From IMG/VR virus record IMGVR_UViG_3300043395_001007, positions 1 through 33,519 of that record: 33,519 nucleotides of DNA. One strand, 5' to 3'. This stretch comes from a virus. The translations under genes and the position numbers were made by a program. The notes beneath the pieces were generated by a model. That model was not told the origin of the DNA. It ran no database searches and saw only the letters and a list, made by a program, of their open reading frames with translations. Shown piece after piece: positions 6,410-15,764 of the stretch (the first letter of the stretch is position 1; each line of letters begins with the position of its first letter).

Positions 6410-9325
6410 TTATTTGCTTGGAACTAAGTAACTTGTCTTAGGCTGGTCAAGGGGGAACCGCCACGCTGCTTCTTCCTGGGGGTCGAAGAACCCGTCCTCA
6501 GCTGCTGAAGCATCTGCCGCAAAGTATGCGTAACAAATCTTGAAGTTATTTGCGTCAACACTGTATGTCTTTTCAGAGTTATCACAAGTAGGAGGACATT
6601 TGTAGATGCTAGCGTCCCAAATCGGGGGAGAAATTGGTTCAACGGAGGCATCCCCAAGATCATTTATAAGGTAACCCGTTAAAAAACCACACGCGCTAGC
6701 ATTGACATAGATACCTTGCCAGTTACCGAACCCTTCCGGCGTGAAATCTACCAGCCGGTTGTGCAAGGGTTCGTACTCAATAAACTGTGCCTCTATAAAT
6801 CCGTCATACTCCTTGTCCGCTGTTGGGCGGACCGCAGCATTTGAGTAAGAAACATCTACGTCAGAAAAATCGTCGTACACTGCCGTCGAGAATAGATACG
6901 GCTCGGTATATATGTAAGTGTAGTCGGCTCGATCATTCTGAAGGCAAATTTCTTCATATATCTTTGGAAGACTCTCATTCGGGGGGCAAGTCATCGCCTC
7001 GGGTTCTACACTACTTCCGTAGTAAGCGAAGTCCTGGCACACTAACGCTGTTTTTTGCCAAGCCGCACCGTTTCTCTCATAATCCAAAGGAAGCCGCACA
7101 AAGAACCTTTGCCAATTATCGGAAGGGCCACTGTTTTGATCCGCAACCAGAGCATTGGGATAAATTTCTCTACTTAAAAGTTCAGTGCTGTCTGCCACCT
7201 GTAAATGCTGACTTTTCCACAACCGGAGAGGAGTTTCCGCATCGTACACGTTTGGCGACATAGTGCAGGCAACCCCACTAAAAACAAGTGAAGTTACATC
7301 CAAACGGTATGAAGAAGTCAGAGAGTCCGATATCTCAATGAGTGGGTATTTAGTTTTTCCTTGCAGCGAAAATGCGCTGTACGAGAAAACATATTTTCCT
7401 GTCAAGGGGTCAGACGTATACGAAAACTCGTAGTTCTCTGTTCTTTCCCCAACTCCCTCTGAGAGGAACTTTCCGTCGCAATAGAACAGCACCGTGCTCA
7501 TATCCAGAGTTGTTGGTGGTGCTGAAAGAGCGGCGTTAGAATTAAGAGCAACCCACGTCGAGTCATAGTATAACTGTGCGCTTCGACTCGCTGGGGAGGG
7601 ATTAGTATAATCCCACCACAGATCTCCCTCGCTTGGACCTCCGAACGTTATACTGTTGGCAATGAATTTTAGAATCGAATCAGGGAAGAGTGTCCAATCT
7701 TCTGGGCCATTTTCCTTGACAAGAACAGTCTCGTAAAAACCTGCCACTGTGATATCCAAGTTGTTAACCGTGTAGTTAACGCCTGACGAGCTCAGTCCGC
7801 TCGAATTAAGGATGTATGTAGGAACCCCGTAGGGGATCAAAGGGCTGGCAGGGCTAAATTGATTTACACTCGTGAATTCAAATCTAATCGGGACCCAGTA
7901 CGGGGCACCCTCCTGCTTATACACATAGATTCTTCCTGGCCCTGAAAAAGTATCGTTGATATTCAGGATGTTGTCCGAAGGGGACAGTCCTGTGATGTCA
8001 TTGATTAGAACACTAATTGTGCTAGGCGGAACAATACTTTGGCCTGCGTTAAAAGAAGCAATGTCCGGAAAAACAAACTCTGGAATCAGTTCTTGTTCGG
8101 GGGCTTCGCGGTAAACGGTTTCTACCCAGAATGGGCACTCTTCTTCTTGCTCAATCTGAACGGCCAGTTTTCCTGTAGTTGTATTCCACCAAAGTTTCCC
8201 TTGTGGCATTGTTCCAGGGATGCCAGAATCAACCACAGCTCTCTGAGTGTACACGCGATCTACGAGGTCGTTAAACTCAATCTCTTTTTCAAGAGCGGGT
8301 AAGTATAACGATTTATTTTCGTCAAAACCGTGAATCGAAAGACTATCGAAAGCCAAATCAAATGGAAGAAAACCACCCTTATTCCCCCAGGCGCCGAGGA
8401 AATTGTTCAGAACAGACTTCGAGCCCCAGTCCGAAGGGTCTACCCAAGATTGAATTTTTACCTGGCAAACAGAGTTAACCGACGTTGTTAGATCCGTGTA
8501 ACTCCATACAAGGTAAGCAACGACTCCAGGGGAGTTGTCTTCTAATTCCCCCGGGATGGTGATAGTCCATCGACCCGAATCCTCATCATATACGGGTGAT
8601 ACCGAGACGGACAGAGTATCATCGTAAGCAAGGTAAACTGGTTTATCAAAGGAGTAAGCAGAGCCTGCAAATAAAATCGGGAACCGGTATAGAAAGAGAC
8701 CCGAAGAATCGTAGCTGGGGTAGAGGTTCAGCCCCCAATTCCCCGGAGAGAGCTCTACGCTTTTACAGGAAAAGGCATTGTCGCCCGCAACGCCAATGTT
8801 TGGCCGATAAAAAGGATTCGGGCGTGCCTGTGGGGAGTCAATTCGAAGTTGGGTGTTATTGTTAATCTCCGTGAAGAAAGTGTCATCAACTTCGCCAAAA
8901 TTAAGGAAGAGCCGTTCATTTTCTTCGTAGATCGACTGGATCGTGTATTCGTAAATCCCAAGGAAAGCTTTTTGGCCGGCCTGTATTCTACCGTCAAGGT
9001 CAACCTCAACAATCGCAATTTGCGGAGACGAAAAATCTTCGATCTGATTCCAATTTCTTACGGAAAAGACTCGAGGTGTGATAAAACTATTGTAGACACC
9101 AAAAGACCCGCCTAGAAGCTGACGTTTCTGCGAAACGGTTGAAGGAAGGTCTCCCCAATAGTTTTGACCGTTCCAACCGAGCATCTGAGCCAAGAAGTTC
9201 AGCTGACCGTTAACCCGCGTCGTGGTTAAGTCAACCTTTTCTTTCTGCTCGGGAGACAGATACTTGTTTACTATGTTGCGAAGTTCAAACTCGCGAGCGT
9301 TAAAGGTTGGATTAGCGTAGGTCAT
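6410..9325 (-). CDS. Large putative baseplate/tail protein (971 aa)
   Basis: I do not recognise this as a named family. It is the last and largest gene of the unit that also holds the baseplate J-like protein, and its ATG overlaps the preceding stop (ATGA). The sequence is strand-rich, with many Ser, Thr, Tyr and Gly residues as in virion proteins. Two segments follow the pattern G-x-L-W-W-[ND]-x-T (QGKLWWNTTTGKLAV around residue 375 and EGDLWWDYTNP around 570). Such motifs are common in phage tail and fibre proteins and may mark a repeated small beta domain. The N-terminal 40 residues look helical. A baseplate wedge or fibre-attachment role, analogous in place to T4 gp7 or gp10, is a guess from position. 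Confidence 0.6.
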   Translation of the reverse strand: MTYANPTFNAREFELRNIVNKYLSPEQKEKVDLTTTRVNGQLNFLAQMLGWNGQNYWGDLPSTVSQKRQLLGGSFGVYNSFITPRVFSVRNWNQIEDFSSPQIAIVEVDLDGRIQAGQKAFLGIYEYTIQSIYEENERLFLNFGEVDDTFFTEINNNTQLRIDSPQARPNPFYRPNIGVAGDNAFSCKSVELSPGNWGLNLYPSYDSSGLFLYRFPILFAGSAYSFDKPVYLAYDDTLSVSVSPVYDEDSGRWTITIPGELEDNSPGVVAYLVWSYTDLTTSVNSVCQVKIQSWVDPSDWGSKSVLNNFLGAWGNKGGFLPFDLAFDSLSIHGFDENKSLYLPALEKEIEFNDLVDRVYTQRAVVDSGIPGTMPQGKLWWNTTTGKLAVQIEQEEECPFWVETVYREAPEQELIPEFVFPDIASFNAGQSIVPPSTISVLINDITGLSPSDNILNINDTFSGPGRIYVYKQEGAPYWVPIRFEFTSVNQFSPASPLIPYGVPTYILNSSGLSSSGVNYTVNNLDITVAGFYETVLVKENGPEDWTLFPDSILKFIANSITFGGPSEGDLWWDYTNPSPASRSAQLYYDSTWVALNSNAALSAPPTTLDMSTVLFYCDGKFLSEGVGERTENYEFSYTSDPLTGKYVFSYSAFSLQGKTKYPLIEISDSLTSSYRLDVTSLVFSGVACTMSPNVYDAETPLRLWKSQHLQVADSTELLSREIYPNALVADQNSGPSDNWQRFFVRLPLDYERNGAAWQKTALVCQDFAYYGSSVEPEAMTCPPNESLPKIYEEICLQNDRADYTYIYTEPYLFSTAVYDDFSDVDVSYSNAAVRPTADKEYDGFIEAQFIEYEPLHNRLVDFTPEGFGNWQGIYVNASACGFLTGYLINDLGDASVEPISPPIWDASIYKCPPTCDNSEKTYSVDANNFKICYAYFAADASAAEDGFFDPQEEAAWRFPLDQPKTSYLVPSK

Positions 9326-10641
9326 TGAATAAGTTCCACTCCGTATAACTCAAGCCCCAGGTATTCTTGACGAACGCAAATTTGGGGGTTCATCCACAAA
9401 GAAGCATATCCTTTCACCTGTTGATAAAAAGAAGTCAGATCTTCATCGAATGGCATGGTTAACCAATCTGCAACAGGCTTATACTCTCTATGAATAACTT
9501 GACGAATATCTTGTATATCTTGAAGCAGATAGTTAGAGTCAACGTCGATATACGCTATGTTGCAGTAAGTCGCCGGTACAGTTTCACCCTCAGAATTCAC
9601 AATGGTCGAGGGCACGCTCTCTGCAGGGTACATTGAGAGGGCGCATCGTGTAGAAGGCGCCACAGGCCTTGAAACCTTAGAAATAACGCCCGTGACAGTC
9701 AAAGACTGAATTTTGATGTTAATGTCAGAGAAATCCACTCTCCACCCTGTTTGAAAACTTGGGGAAGTTATCGTAAATTCAAAGAATTGACCACCAACAT
9801 CCGAACTCACAGATGTTTGAGAAACTTCTGCAGCCCCCGAGGAATCTACATAGCTTAGAACAGCAGTCCCTGTGAAAGTAGTTCCAGAAGGGCAACGAAG
9901 AACAACCTTGCTGTAAGCAGATGGCAAAATATTTACAGGTGCTGTAGGAGAACTCTGAAATTCCTCGTTACTTTCCCACTGAATGAAAGCAGAGCTAGGC
10001 TGAGCGTAACTTGGAAAGTACGTGTCACTATTTGACCAGTATGTGCTGGAGTTTAGGAAAGAATTTGTAGCTGAATACCTCCACCCTACGACGCTGTCGG
10101 TGCTCGAAGTGATCACAAGTTTCGTTCCAGCAAGAGAGTAGTCTTCTACCCCATAGTAGTTCTCACGTGGAGCGTCGTCATATACGAGCTGATACGCAAC
10201 CAAGTATCTCCCACTCCCGAAGTCGATCTCTCGAAGGTTTAAGATCGCGGGTGGAACAACGGTCGTTCCGTACTTCCAAACAACTTGCCCCGACTTGATG
10301 ATTAGGTCTTCCCGCGACTCAGAGGAAACGGCTTCCATTGACACCGGGCCGAATATCCCTTCTCCCCAAGGTATGTAAACATAACCCACATCCCTGGTTT
10401 CATCAAGCCTGACAGCAGTATTTACTGCTGGAAGAATGTCGAAGAAGTTAATTTGGTAGGTTTCACCAACAGCTGGTAATCGCCTGTAAATTGGGCGCCC
10501 AGTTCTTTCCCACTCTGTAGGTCTATTCTCGAGTTTTTTAACCTTGATATTCTGGGGAGATAGGACGTTAACACGTCTTACAGCTGTGGAGGTTTGAACG
10601 GTTTGAACCCCTCCGCTTAACGGGATAAGTTGCTGACTCAT
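9322..10641 (-). CDS. Putative baseplate protein following gpJ-like gene (439 aa)
   Basis: The gene is translationally coupled on both sides (ATGA overlaps with the baseplate J-like gene before it and the 971-aa gene after it). The N-terminus (MSQQLIPLSGGVQTVQTS) is followed by strand-rich sequence with Ser/Thr/Tyr and little Cys. The last 90 residues contain a possible helix around LLQDIQDIRQVIHREYKPVA. No family is evident. In many contractile-tail clusters the gene after the J/gp6 wedge protein encodes another wedge component, so a baseplate role is likely. The specific identity is unknown. Confidence 0.6.
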   Translation of the reverse strand: MSQQLIPLSGGVQTVQTSTAVRRVNVLSPQNIKVKKLENRPTEWERTGRPIYRRLPAVGETYQINFFDILPAVNTAVRLDETRDVGYVYIPWGEGIFGPVSMEAVSSESREDLIIKSGQVVWKYGTTVVPPAILNLREIDFGSGRYLVAYQLVYDDAPRENYYGVEDYSLAGTKLVITSSTDSVVGWRYSATNSFLNSSTYWSNSDTYFPSYAQPSSAFIQWESNEEFQSSPTAPVNILPSAYSKVVLRCPSGTTFTGTAVLSYVDSSGAAEVSQTSVSSDVGGQFFEFTITSPSFQTGWRVDFSDINIKIQSLTVTGVISKVSRPVAPSTRCALSMYPAESVPSTIVNSEGETVPATYCNIAYIDVDSNYLLQDIQDIRQVIHREYKPVADWLTMPFDEDLTSFYQQVKGYASLWMNPQICVRQEYLGLELYGVELIQ

Positions 10642-13457
10642 AGCGCCATCGTACCGTTTCGATAGTTTGGAGGATTATACGTGTATTGTGTCCCAGTGAA
10701 CCAGGAAAGTTGAGGAGTTTCAGTAGCTGTTGAAGTGTTTTCCCAAACGTAAGTGTAGGCAGTGGTTGTGTTGTTAAACCTTTCCTCGTTTTTGGGAAGG
10801 AGGGTTATTTTTGCAATACCTAGTTTAACAGCGGATACGTCCCTTCCATATTGTGACCGAATTTGCTCATCACAGACGTACATGTTCACATACCTGAGCA
10901 AATTCCCGGCGTACTCTTGAATTCGAGCAGTGTTAGTAACAACCGTGTTTGTCCAATCCGAGACGGTCAAGGTTGGGGTGAATGCACGCATAACGCGATA
11001 AAGGTTCCGCCCATCTTCAGACAAGATTGTGTCCTCGGAATAGTTCTCATACTCTGGGTTGAAGAATGGAATGTAAGGAAGAGTCAGAAACTCATTCTCT
11101 GTAAATTCTGTCGTTAAAACGAACACCCCGTTTTCCACGTAAATCGAGAAGTCAAACAGAGGGCTAACATTTGACGTAGCAGTGTAGGATAGAACCGAGC
11201 TTCCTTGCCGGAAGATGGTGGTATCCCCCTTAAAGAAACGGAACATTCTAACCGGAGTGTTTACAACTCCTTCTTCGATACCGCTCTTCAACTGAAGGTA
11301 TTGTTGAGAGTTGTATGCCAACGGCAGAACATTATTCTGCGATAGTAGGTCGTTGATCTGAGTACTGCTGGGCGTAAAGTACTCTGCGGCAATAAAGTAT
11401 TGCGGCTCCGAAACGCTGGACTCCCGATATTCCAGGTAAGTTCCAGCTGGAAAGCGAGGTCGATATTTATAGATTGGCAGACCGCCTTGGGACGTTTGAA
11501 CCGCAATCTCCCGAATAACACCCAACTCAACTAACTGATCGAAGTAGTTTTTTGTTGACAAATCATTTGGCTGATACTCAAAGTCCTGCAGAACATAGGC
11601 GTATTTTGTTACAGCCCCCTGTAAAGCATCAACGTAATTATAGTACGGATCAGCAATGGCATCCGGTCCAGGTCCTATCTGTGGGGTCATAACCCAACCG
11701 CCTGCAAGGTACGCCGTACTCGGGATCAAGGTTTCCGGAGTTACAGGGAAGCCGAGCAGACCTGCCGTTAAGGCACTTGTTACACTGTTTGACGACTGCA
11801 GTAGATCAAAGTCCTGACTCACTAGCCAAACTAAACCTCCAGGACGCTTAGAAAGGGGAACAGAAGATGTAGGGTCAGGCTCAAACTCTCCTACACCATA
11901 ATCGTATACGACAATCTCAGGATTGTAAACTCCTCCAGAAGTTGTTGAGTACGAGGTTCCAACAGTCCAAGAGGAATAAGTTTTCGCTGATGAGATTTTT
12001 CCTTCCGCAAGAAGTGCGGGGATTTCGAGCTGTGAACCAATATCGACGTTATCTAAAACAACATGAAGCTCTCCGTCACCCCCTTCCGGGATACCCCAGT
12101 ACACCACATCTCCCTGCAGATAATTTCCAGCTTGCAGCAGCTGAATTTGTTTCATCTGCAAATTTCCGTAGATTGTTTGATCTTTCTTCTCTCCCGAGTA
12201 AGGTGTAAACGCGACTTCCACAGGATAAAATACTTGAGAAGGAACACTCTGGAGAACCAGATCATTCAGGTTCAAGAGTTGTTCCGTAGGCTCAAAATCG
12301 TACACCCTTGTGTATAGAGCTGCTGAAGCACCCAATTTTGGAGGAGTATTGAATGCCTTGGCGGTAGCAATTCTAGGGTTTACATACCTTGTTGACCCTG
12401 GGAATGTCAAGTTAAAGGCAGAGTCAATATCACTAACACTTGGGTCTGTCGAGGAAGGAAAAACGTTTCCTGGCTGCAATATGCTAAATAAACGGTTGCG
12501 GAAATCTAAAGAAGACGCCCGTAGGTTTGAGCCAAATGAACTGTTTGCGTCCACTTCTAGAGTAATGTCATACTGTGTTTGACTCAGGGTTAAACCGTAA
12601 AGGTGCCCGGTCATTCCCACGGGGACGGAGAAATTAACTACATTCTGACCCCGAACAAGCTGTTCTTCCGTTAGTTCAACCCCGCCTGGACCCAGAACGA
12701 AGAAAGACACCTGACCGTTCGGGAGAATGTAATCGGTAAGATAATTGTAGTTGTACTCGGACCCTCTGTTAGCCAAAACAGACGTTTGAGTCCCAAGACC
12801 GTAGAAATCCGTGAAAAAGTCCTGCCAGTCTTGTGCGCTTACAGGGTTCTTCCGACGAATAAGAGTGAAGAAACGTTCTTGAACCTCTTGGAAACTTTCT
12901 ACATCGGCTCCTCCTGTGGCTGGTTCAGGATTTGTTACAAGAAGGCCATCTACATTGATGGCTGCGGAGCTAACAATAGAATTTGCGGGAACGTTGTAGA
13001 TTGCTCCAACAAACTCAGAGTAAACAGGAACCACCAAGGTGGTTTCCCCCGGTGAAAAAGTATACTCCTCGGTGGTAATAAAACTATAAATCTCCCCTCC
13101 CGTAATATTCGGGTCGGTAGTGAAACTTGACCCGGCAGGAATTGTTATTGGACTGTTCGCGGGCGGAATTGTCAGTAGAACACGAGCGATTGACGCTGTT
13201 CCAAGGCGTCGCATAGCGCCAAGAAAAGGTCCGATCCACTCAATTAGAATTTTTTCGGGAAGTTGATTCAACCAAAACAAAAACTCCCCCTGCGCAAATG
13301 CCTGCCCTTCAATCAATGCAGCAAGGGGATTCCCGGAACTGAAATCGTTTAGTGTCTGATTGGAAGCTTCATAGACCCGTTGGGAGGCTGCTTGAACAAG
13401 TTGCGCCTCGTTTCTCGGATCAAGCGAAACAGACGGCAAAGGGGCGTATCTAGGCAC
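10638..13457 (-). CDS. Baseplate J-like wedge protein (T4 gp6/Mu gp47 family)
   Basis: Residues about 85-300 match the baseplate J-like family. A run of strands ends ITIPAGSSFTTD, then comes EYTFSPGETTLVVPV, then GAIYNVPANSI, and then the hallmark NPEPATGGADVESFQEVQ (175-192). In T4 gp6 and P2 gpJ this domain forms the inner baseplate wedge that holds the sheath and fibres. At 939 aa it is longer than P2 gpJ (about 300) and T4 gp6 (660). The C-terminal 550 residues are strand-rich and unassigned and may hold extra domains. Translation probably starts at GTG 13457, since a GAGGT lies 6 bases before it and overlaps the preceding stop codon. Confidence 0.85.
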   Translation of the reverse strand: MPRYAPLPSVSLDPRNEAQLVQAASQRVYEASNQTLNDFSSGNPLAALIEGQAFAQGEFLFWLNQLPEKILIEWIGPFLGAMRRLGTASIARVLLTIPPANSPITIPAGSSFTTDPNITGGEIYSFITTEEYTFSPGETTLVVPVYSEFVGAIYNVPANSIVSSAAINVDGLLVTNPEPATGGADVESFQEVQERFFTLIRRKNPVSAQDWQDFFTDFYGLGTQTSVLANRGSEYNYNYLTDYILPNGQVSFFVLGPGGVELTEEQLVRGQNVVNFSVPVGMTGHLYGLTLSQTQYDITLEVDANSSFGSNLRASSLDFRNRLFSILQPGNVFPSSTDPSVSDIDSAFNLTFPGSTRYVNPRIATAKAFNTPPKLGASAALYTRVYDFEPTEQLLNLNDLVLQSVPSQVFYPVEVAFTPYSGEKKDQTIYGNLQMKQIQLLQAGNYLQGDVVYWGIPEGGDGELHVVLDNVDIGSQLEIPALLAEGKISSAKTYSSWTVGTSYSTTSGGVYNPEIVVYDYGVGEFEPDPTSSVPLSKRPGGLVWLVSQDFDLLQSSNSVTSALTAGLLGFPVTPETLIPSTAYLAGGWVMTPQIGPGPDAIADPYYNYVDALQGAVTKYAYVLQDFEYQPNDLSTKNYFDQLVELGVIREIAVQTSQGGLPIYKYRPRFPAGTYLEYRESSVSEPQYFIAAEYFTPSSTQINDLLSQNNVLPLAYNSQQYLQLKSGIEEGVVNTPVRMFRFFKGDTTIFRQGSSVLSYTATSNVSPLFDFSIYVENGVFVLTTEFTENEFLTLPYIPFFNPEYENYSEDTILSEDGRNLYRVMRAFTPTLTVSDWTNTVVTNTARIQEYAGNLLRYVNMYVCDEQIRSQYGRDVSAVKLGIAKITLLPKNEERFNNTTTAYTYVWENTSTATETPQLSWFTGTQYTYNPPNYRNGTMAL

Positions 13458-13469
13458 GGTAGAACCTCA

Positions 13470-14021
13470 TCAAAGCGGGCAAACAGTTTCAGTATTACCA
13501 GCTCCTACGGAATAATTTTGGCAAGCATTGTCCGCTTCGGAGTAGTACACGCCGTTGTCAATCACGAGTTGCTCAAGCAGGTTCTCGATTTGATCTTTCA
13601 GAACCAACTTCGTAATCAGGTCTTCATCGTCCAGACCTGAGAATTTTTGCGGAATCGTGGGGGCAATATAACCCGTAGGATTGTTATATTTGTCGTTTGT
13701 TGTGAAACTCTTGGGAGCGTTTTCTTTTACGTTCGCAGGGTTTACGCCACCTGGCTCGTAACCAAAGTTCCACACCCCGGTAACAACCTTGGTGCCAGAG
13801 ATTGCGATTCCACTAATCAGCTGACCACCCTCGAGATTTGGCTGGGGAGTGGTTAGCGTGATATAGCGGGAATCTAAACCATTAGGTCCCGAAGTGATTA
13901 ACGAATTAAGCCCAAGAGGGGGGTAGTGCCAATCTAAATCTTGCCCGTCAAACGAGATTTGTTTTGCGCCATTCAGCCATTGGCTTGTGACGATAACACC
14001 ACTAGAGAAAGTTGTCTTCAT
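13470..14021 (-). CDS. Putative fibre-base or baseplate protein (183 aa)
   Basis: The N-terminal half has a pattern seen in tail-fibre bases and related virion proteins: SSGVIVTSQWLNGAKQISFD, then LDWHYPPLG, then SRYITL. The C-terminal third holds a probable helical segment with LLEQLVID and ends in two Cys. I recognise no named family with certainty. It is the first gene after an intrinsic terminator and a GGGTAAAA box, and its stop leads straight into the GTG of the baseplate J-like gene with the ribosome site overlapping the stop. A structural role in the baseplate or fibres is inferred. Confidence 0.6.
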   Translation of the reverse strand: MKTTFSSGVIVTSQWLNGAKQISFDGQDLDWHYPPLGLNSLITSGPNGLDSRYITLTTPQPNLEGGQLISGIAISGTKVVTGVWNFGYEPGGVNPANVKENAPKSFTTNDKYNNPTGYIAPTIPQKFSGLDDEDLITKLVLKDQIENLLEQLVIDNGVYYSEADNACQNYSVGAGNTETVCPL

Positions 14022-14051
14022 GAATCCCGACGGATTGCCTTCTTACACTGG

Positions 14052-14060
14052 TTTTACCCT
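14052..14060 (-). promoter_or_regulatory. GGGTAAAA box 3 (putative phage promoter)
   Basis: The minus strand reads gtAGGGTAAAACCAG two bases after the T-run of the intrinsic terminator at 14063-14087 and 30 bases before the ATG at 14021. A terminator immediately followed by the box is the strongest local evidence that the box starts a new transcript. Confidence 0.6.
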
Positions 14061-14062
14061 AC

Positions 14063-14087
14063 AAAAAATCCCCAGCCGAAGCCAGGG
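14063..14087 (-). terminator. Intrinsic terminator after the tail tube gene
   Basis: On the minus strand the sequence is CCCTGGC, loop TTCG, GCTGGGG, one A and then six T. That gives a 7-bp stem (two G-T pairs) with a stable UUCG tetraloop and a U-run. It ends the highly expressed decoration-capsid-tube transcript 27 bases after the tube stop codon. Confidence 0.85.
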
Positions 14088-14113
14088 ACTTGAAGAACTG
14101 ATTGAACCTTAAA

Positions 14114-14557
14114 TCAGGTACGCTCCCAGTAGTTAACTGTGAACACGCACTCGATTGTCTGAACGTTTCCGCTTTCACGGTCAACGTCAGCGGTTGTAAC
14201 TGACTTGTACTGGCAACCGTAGAGAACGTATTGGCCGCCTGCAGGAGCAGAACCAGCGCCGATACAATCCTTAGGAGTTACAGTAACTGTGATTTCTTCA
14301 CAGTTGTAGGAAAGCCAGAATTGCTCGAGTTGTTTGAAGATGGTGGGGTCGTACGGGGCCTCTAACGTTACGTCGTCTGCGGTTCTCGGACCAACAACGT
14401 GGTACAGTCTGTTGCCAGATCCATTGGCATACCGGCTGTCCTCGGCTGAGTCTTTGACACCGCTGAACTTAGTGAACACCGCTGTGAAAGTGGGTCCACC
14501 AAGAGCTGTGAAGGAAACTTCGTACTGCGATTTGGTAATCGGTCTTAAAATAGCCAT
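14114..14557 (-). CDS. Tail tube protein
   Basis: This 147-aa protein has the size and pattern of contractile-tail tube proteins (T4 gp19-like family). It opens MAILRPITKSQYEVSF, contains a beta hairpin region followed by AEDSRYANGSGNRLYHVVGP, then a helix FKQLEQFWLSYN, and ends with strands in which ECVFTVNYWE would close the barrel. Such subunits stack in hexamers to form the inner tube through which DNA passes. It has the best Shine-Dalgarno in the window: AAGGAGGT 5 bases before the ATG, as expected for a high-copy virion protein. It is the last gene of the decoration-capsid transcript and is followed by a strong terminator. Confidence 0.8.
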   Translation of the reverse strand: MAILRPITKSQYEVSFTALGGPTFTAVFTKFSGVKDSAEDSRYANGSGNRLYHVVGPRTADDVTLEAPYDPTIFKQLEQFWLSYNCEEITVTVTPKDCIGAGSAPAGGQYVLYGCQYKSVTTADVDRESGNVQTIECVFTVNYWERT

Positions 14558-14585
14558 GATGACACCTCCTTAGTTAATTCTCGGA

Positions 14586-15638
14586 TCAACCAAGAATGTT
14601 GGAGATCATCGCGCCAGAACCGATAAGACCAGTGGCACCAAGACCAACCAGGTTAACAACACGCTCAACAGTGATTTCAGCACGAACCACGCGGCGCTCA
14701 CGAATGTAGTACTCGGGGCGAACAGCAGGAGTGCCGGTCAGCTGATAGGTGTAAGCAAAAGCGGGGGTAGCAGCATTAGCACCGCCAGCAGGCATTACGC
14801 TATCCGAAGGACCATTGGGGCTGTAGAACAGCAGGATTCCGTTTGAAGGGAACACAGGCTGCAGGGTGCCATCGGTGGCAAGATAACGACCCTCAGCAAC
14901 GCGCAGACCACGCTCGAGACCGAAGTAACGGGCCAGAAGGTCTGTGTCGATTGAATCGGCAGTCGTGTACTTGATACGCTCAAGGATCGCCTGGTTTGTC
15001 AGCAGTTGATCAAACACGGCGGTTCCCAGAACCATCGAGTTCGGGCGGATGCCAATTTGGTTGGCAACAGCACGCTTCAGGGTCAGGATATCTTCGATCG
15101 GGTTGGAAGTCAGTGAAGACCAAGCCGAAGGACCAGCGGCTGAACCGTAGGCGCTCTGGAAGTTAGCCCAGGTTGTGAAGCCCAGACCGGTCTGAGTACC
15201 AGCACCAGCGGAAGGCTCGTAAGGGTTGTAACCGGCAGTAACAGTCACGGCCTGGCTTACGGTGTACTCGTAAGCATTCATCAGGCGGGACATTGCGTTG
15301 CGAGTTTCAATCGCACGCAGGTCAACTTGAGCAGGACCTTCGCCAGCGTTCTCGATGACTTCTTCCGGCAGTTCCCAAGCCACGACTTCTTGCTCCAGAG
15401 CATAAGGCTCGGAGTCGTAACGGCTCTGAACGAACGGAATGTTGGTGCCATAAGCACGACGGAAGTCATTGATGGCGAACTGCTCTTTGCCGAAGCGCAG
15501 AATGCGGCCAGCACGAGTCGGGGTGTCAACGACGGGGGCAATAAAGTTGGCGATATTGGTCGCCGGAAGCATGAAACCTTGTGCGAGCGTAGTCAGAATC
15601 GGATCTACGCCAGCATAGGTTTGCTGGAGGTTCATCAT
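14586..15638 (-). CDS. Major capsid protein
   Basis: The 350-aa protein has the pattern of the lambda gpE/Mu gpT-type capsid proteins (HK97 fold): QTYAGVDPILTTLAQGFMLP, then FIAPVVDTPTRAGRILRFGKE (here split), then an acidic E-loop-like region (ELPEEVIENAG) and a helix with TRNAMSRLMNAYEYTVSQAV. The C-terminal half holds NSMVLGTAVFDQLL, typical of the A-domain of this group, and ends with strands containing YYIRERRVVRAEITVE. A GGAG lies 13 bases before the first of two tandem ATGs. The gene sits between decoration protein and tail tube. The sequence starts directly with capsid-like residues, so no long N-terminal delta domain is present and the separate protease/scaffold gene would supply scaffolding. 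Confidence 0.85.
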   Translation of the reverse strand: MMNLQQTYAGVDPILTTLAQGFMLPATNIANFIAPVVDTPTRAGRILRFGKEQFAINDFRRAYGTNIPFVQSRYDSEPYALEQEVVAWELPEEVIENAGEGPAQVDLRAIETRNAMSRLMNAYEYTVSQAVTVTAGYNPYEPSAGAGTQTGLGFTTWANFQSAYGSAAGPSAWSSLTSNPIEDILTLKRAVANQIGIRPNSMVLGTAVFDQLLTNQAILERIKYTTADSIDTDLLARYFGLERGLRVAEGRYLATDGTLQPVFPSNGILLFYSPNGPSDSVMPAGGANAATPAFAYTYQLTGTPAVRPEYYIRERRVVRAEITVERVVNLVGLGATGLIGSGAMISNILG

Positions 15639-15720
15639 GGGAGGGAGTCTCCGAGATAGTTAAACGACTTCAAATGGTTAAACCACAGTTGGGTCTTACA
15701 CCGCATCTTTCCAGGCTATC

Positions 15721-15764
15721 TGCCTGACGATTACGGTTGCCCAACCAAGGTTAATTATCAGGCA
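15721..15764 (-). repeat. Nested inverted repeat between decoration and capsid genes
   Basis: TGCCTGA (15721-15727) pairs with TCAGGCA (15758-15764), and inside it GGTTG (15735-15739) pairs with CAACC (15742-15746). The structure overlaps the stop of the decoration gene and is not followed by a T-run. It could protect the decoration mRNA 3' end or tune the ratio of decoration to capsid protein. Confidence 0.4.
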
